Shown here: one piece after another, positions 4,947-7,577 of the stretch | Numbering within the stretch: position 1 is the first letter of the stretch | Layout: each line of letters begins with the position of its first letter | Source: Gammaproteobacteria bacterium | Lineage (GTDB): Bacteria > Pseudomonadota > Gammaproteobacteria > Thiohalobacterales > Thiohalobacteraceae | Assembly (NCBI GenBank): GCA_016214925.1 | Contig: JACRMO010000061.1 | Location: 1-7,577 of the forward strand | Direction: 5' to 3' | Length of the DNA: 7,577 nucleotides | Program-made: the position numbers and the translations under genes | The notes under the pieces: model-generated | Databases searched by the model: none | What the model was told of the DNA's origin: nothing | The model's input: the letters and a program-made list of their open reading frames with translations, nothing else

Positions 4947-7577
4947 TCAGTTGGGCAACCATGCGCGGCTGCGAAGAAACACCTCGAAATCCGCCTCGGG
5001 AAGTGGGCGACTGATATGATAGCCCTGAAACAGATCGCAGCCCTTGTCCGCCAGAAACTGCAATTGCTCTAATTCCTCCACGCCCTCGGCCACCACCTGC
5101 AGGCCGAGATGCCGCGCCATCGAGATAATGGTCTCCGCAATGATCGCATCGTTGCTGTTGACCGTGACGTCGCGCACGAACTTGTCGTTGATCTTCAGCT
5201 GGTCGAGCGGCAACTGCTTCAGATAGGCCAGCGAAGAATATCCCGTACCAAAGTCGTCGATGGACATGCCGATCCCCAGCGCCTTGAGGGCGTGCATCTT
5301 CACAATGGTATCGTCGATGTCGGCGATCAGGATGCCCTCGGTAAGTTCGAGCATGATAGCTTCCGGTCGCGCACCGGTGTCCCGCAACACATGCTTCACG
5401 GTCTCCACGAAATCCGCCTGCTGGAACTGAATGGCGCTGATGTTGATCGCAACGCGGCCAAGCGTGCTGCGCAAACTGAAACGGCAGGCCTCCCGCAGAA
5501 TCCAGGCACCGAGTTCCAGGATCAACCCCGTCTCTTCGGCGACCGGAATAAATTCGGCCGGCCCCACCTCGCCGCGACTCCAGTGCCGCCAGCGCACCAG
5601 TGCTTCTGCGGCAACCATGCTCCCAGACGCATCGATCTGCGGCTGGTAGTGCAGCACAAACTCGCCCGCCGTGATGGCGGTACGCAATTCCTGCTCCACT
5701 TGCCGGCGCCGGTCCGCGGCAGCCTGCATTTCTGGGCTATAGAACCGGATCCTGTTCTTGCCTTCGTCCTTGGCGCGGTACATGGCCGTATCCGCCTGTT
5801 TGAGCGCATCGGTGGCATTGCCTTCCGCTTCGGGGTAGAGCGTGATCCCCATGCTTGAGGTGATGACGTATTCGTGGCCGTGCAGCCGATAGGGTGCCAT
5901 GAGCGCGTCCTGGATCTTACGCGCCACCACCATGGCCTGTTCCAGCGCCAACGCGCGGGTCGGGCATTCGGCCGAGATCAACACCACGAATTCGTCGCCA
6001 CCCAGGCGCGCCGCGGTATCTTCCTTGCGCAATGCCGCGCGGATGCGTCGCGCAACCTGCACCAACAACTCATCGCCGACGTGGTGGCCGAGTGAGTCAT
6101 TGAGGGTCTTGAAATTATCCAGGTCCAGGTACAGCAGACTGCCGAACACTTCGTGACGCTGGGCCACATCGATCTCGTGCTGCGCGGTTTCCTGCAGCAG
6201 TCGACGATTAGCCAGCTCCGTGAGCGGATCGTAGAACGCCAGCTGCCGAATCTGCCGTTCCGATTCGAGGCGTTCGGCATTGCTCAAGGTGTGCAACATT
6301 TGGTCGGCGATCTCGCCGGCAAAACGGATCTCGTCCTCCTGCCAGTCGCGTGACCCGCCGAGATGCTCGAAACACACCACGCCGCGCAACTCGCCGCCGA
6401 CACGGATCGGACTGTCGAGCAAAGCGCCGATGCCATTGGCGCGCGCATACTCGACCAGTTCGACAGTGCGTCGATCCGTATAGATGTCCGGCACGGCAAT
6501 GGAACGGTCCTGCGCCAGCGCGGCGAAATAGCTCGGGTATTTTTCCAGTTCCAGCCACATGCCGCTGCGGTGCGTCCCGCTGTCACGGTCAAAAAGGTCG
6601 ACCAGTTCCAGCCCCTGATGTTGGCTATCGGTGACCCAGACGCTGGCCCGATCGACAGCGGCGACTTCGGCCACTGCTTCATTGATAGACTTCGCCGCCG
6701 CCACAATGTCACCGCGCCGCAGCTGCTCGTGCAAGGACAGCTGGACGATGGCCGAATGCTGGCGCTCCATGCGCCACATCTGCTGCTCGCGGGTCTGCTG
6801 AACACCCTGCCGCTGCGTCATCTCCTCGCGCAAGGCTTCGGTCCGCTCCTCGACCCGCTGTTCCAATTTTTCCTGCACATCCCGCAGTTCGCGCTGCGTT
6901 TCGAGCAATTTTTCGGTCCTTCGATTGAACCAATAGGCCAACCACCCCAACTCACCACGGCCGGGCAACTCCAGCATGCGTCGGTCATCGCTATCGGCCT
7001 CGGTCAGCTGCTGTACCTGACGCGTCATGGCGGTCAGCGGCCGCACGAGAATGCGTCGCGTCACCAGCAACATCACCAGCAGCGACAGCGCCATCACAAA
7101 CGCGATGGCGGTGATCAGATTCAAATAGATTTCACGCGAGGCCGCCACCGCCGTGCTGTACGGCATCACCGTCACGATCTTCCAGAAAGTGTGCGGCATC
7201 TCGAACACCGCAGCGAAGGCCGGCTGCCCCAAGATGTCGTCATGGGCAACGTACAGTTTCTTATAAATGGGCTCCTGAGTTCCCCCAGGCTGCGGCAGCG
7301 CGGTCAGCACCGCGGCAATGAGTTTCGCCTCGGGGGCATCGATCTGATAGCTGTCGCTGTCGATGCGCGGCCCCAGATCCGTATCGAAGCCAGGGGCTTG
7401 GGCAACCGCCTGCAGACGACGTTCGTTCAGCTGCTGAATCGCGTCGGCATAGTTCGCGAAGGAGGAGCGCTTGACGGCGTATTGCACTACATCGAGAAAT
7501 TCCTCGGTGCGCTTGCCCTGCGCGTCGGTGCCATACAGTTTCGCCTGCCGCTCGTCCGGGTAGGCGAGGAATTTGCC
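4947..7577 (-). CDS. Membrane diguanylate cyclase/phosphodiesterase (Cache-TM-HAMP-GAF-GGDEF-EAL), N-terminus missing
   Basis: Sensor enzyme predicted to make and/or break cyclic di-GMP. The frame is open to the window edge, so the GTG at 7487 is not the true start; 876 residues are visible. Order: Cache-like extracytoplasmic part (1-140, ending FWKIVTVMPYS); TM helix about 148-173; HAMP-like region about 175-225; coiled coil about 225-285 (EKLEQRVEERTEALREE); GAF-like domain about 285-435; GGDEF domain about 445-610 with intact RLGGDEF (GGDEF 526-530) and the inhibitory site RKED five residues before it; EAL domain about 625-865 with EAL at 658-660, NIS, ELTE, DDFGTGYSS, VAEGVE and QGY. Both active sites therefore look competent. 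One departure is LKIN where LKID is usual. The N-terminal TM helix and most of the Cache domain lie beyond the window. It is convergent to the rof-like gene and separately transcribed. The ligand sensed is unknown. Confidence 0.95.
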   Translation of the reverse strand, partial: GKFLAYPDERQAKLYGTDAQGKRTEEFLDVVQYAVKRSSFANYADAIQQLNERRLQAVAQAPGFDTDLGPRIDSDSYQIDAPEAKLIAAVLTALPQPGGTQEPIYKKLYVAHDDILGQPAFAAVFEMPHTFWKIVTVMPYSTAVAASREIYLNLITAIAFVMALSLLVMLLVTRRILVRPLTAMTRQVQQLTEADSDDRRMLELPGRGELGWLAYWFNRRTEKLLETQRELRDVQEKLEQRVEERTEALREEMTQRQGVQQTREQQMWRMERQHSAIVQLSLHEQLRRGDIVAAAKSINEAVAEVAAVDRASVWVTDSQHQGLELVDLFDRDSGTHRSGMWLELEKYPSYFAALAQDRSIAVPDIYTDRRTVELVEYARANGIGALLDSPIRVGGELRGVVCFEHLGGSRDWQEDEIRFAGEIADQMLHTLSNAERLESERQIRQLAFYDPLTELANRRLLQETAQHEIDVAQRHEVFGSLLYLDLDNFKTLNDSLGHHVGDELLVQVARRIRAALRKEDTAARLGGDEFVVLISAECPTRALALEQAMVVARKIQDALMAPYRLHGHEYVITSSMGITLYPEAEGNATDALKQADTAMYRAKDEGKNRIRFYSPEMQAAADRRRQVEQELRTAITAGEFVLHYQPQIDASGSMVAAEALVRWRHWSRGEVGPAEFIPVAEETGLILELGAWILREACRFSLRSTLGRVAINISAIQFQQADFVETVKHVLRDTGARPEAIMLELTEGILIADIDDTIVKMHALKALGIGMSIDDFGTGYSSLAYLKQLPLDQLKINDKFVRDVTVNSNDAIIAETIISMARHLGLQVVAEGVEELEQLQFLADKGCDLFQGYHISRPLPEADFEVFLRSRAWLPN

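Noticed and set aside
5109..5858. Plus-strand reading frame opposite the EAL/GGDEF gene
   Set aside because: It mirrors the codon pattern of a strongly conserved gene on the other strand and has no motif of its own.
7485..7487. GTG as the start of the GGDEF-EAL gene
   Set aside because: The frame continues without a stop to the window edge with Cache-like residues (GKFLAYPDERQAKLYG), so the true start lies outside.

Overview
This GC-rich window (roughly 60% GC by eye) looks like the chromosome of a gammaproteobacterium. The core is the gene order rph - rdgB - hemW, typical of that class. It is followed by a CPXCG-type zinc-ribbon-like protein and a Rof-type Rho-binding protein. The closest protein patterns I recognise are those of purple-sulfur-type or Xanthomonas-like gammaproteobacteria, but the exact genus cannot be read from the sequence. 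There are no rRNA or tRNA genes, no CRISPR array and no complete mobile element.

Layout. (1) Positions 2-1781, plus strand: a Hanks-type Ser/Thr protein kinase, cut at its 5' end by the window edge, then after 4 bases a PP2C-type phosphatase. This is a writer/eraser pair for protein phosphorylation. (2) Positions 1782-1995: a 214-base intergenic region with a degenerate inverted repeat whose arms resemble the widespread CGTCATTGCG / CAATCT-AGATTG family, followed by a probable sigma-70 promoter for rph. (3) Positions 1996-4919, plus strand: one tightly packed run, probably an operon: rph (RNase PH), rdgB (house-cleaning ITP/XTP pyrophosphatase), hemW (radical-SAM heme chaperone), a 63-aa CPXCG protein and an 81-aa Rof-like protein. 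Gaps are small, and the last three genes overlap. (4) Positions 4947-7577, minus strand, convergent: a large membrane c-di-GMP enzyme (Cache-like sensor, one TM helix, HAMP-like, coiled coil, GAF-like, GGDEF, EAL), cut at its N-terminus by the window edge.

Most of the content is ordinary housekeeping and signalling. The part that most deserves a second look is the rdgB/hemW junction (about 3281-3375). rdgB ends at a TAA, yet the frame continues past it with six codons that look like the family's normal last helix. hemW has no usual start codon in frame near its conserved N-terminus. An ATG with a Shine-Dalgarno-like sequence sits just upstream in the wrong frame, one base off across a GGGG run. 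The same stretch carries a GGGGTCAGAGACGAATTC string resembling a dispersed repeat. Either the sequence has errors here, or this junction has been remodelled by a small repeat insertion and point mutation. I found no convincing new multi-gene system.
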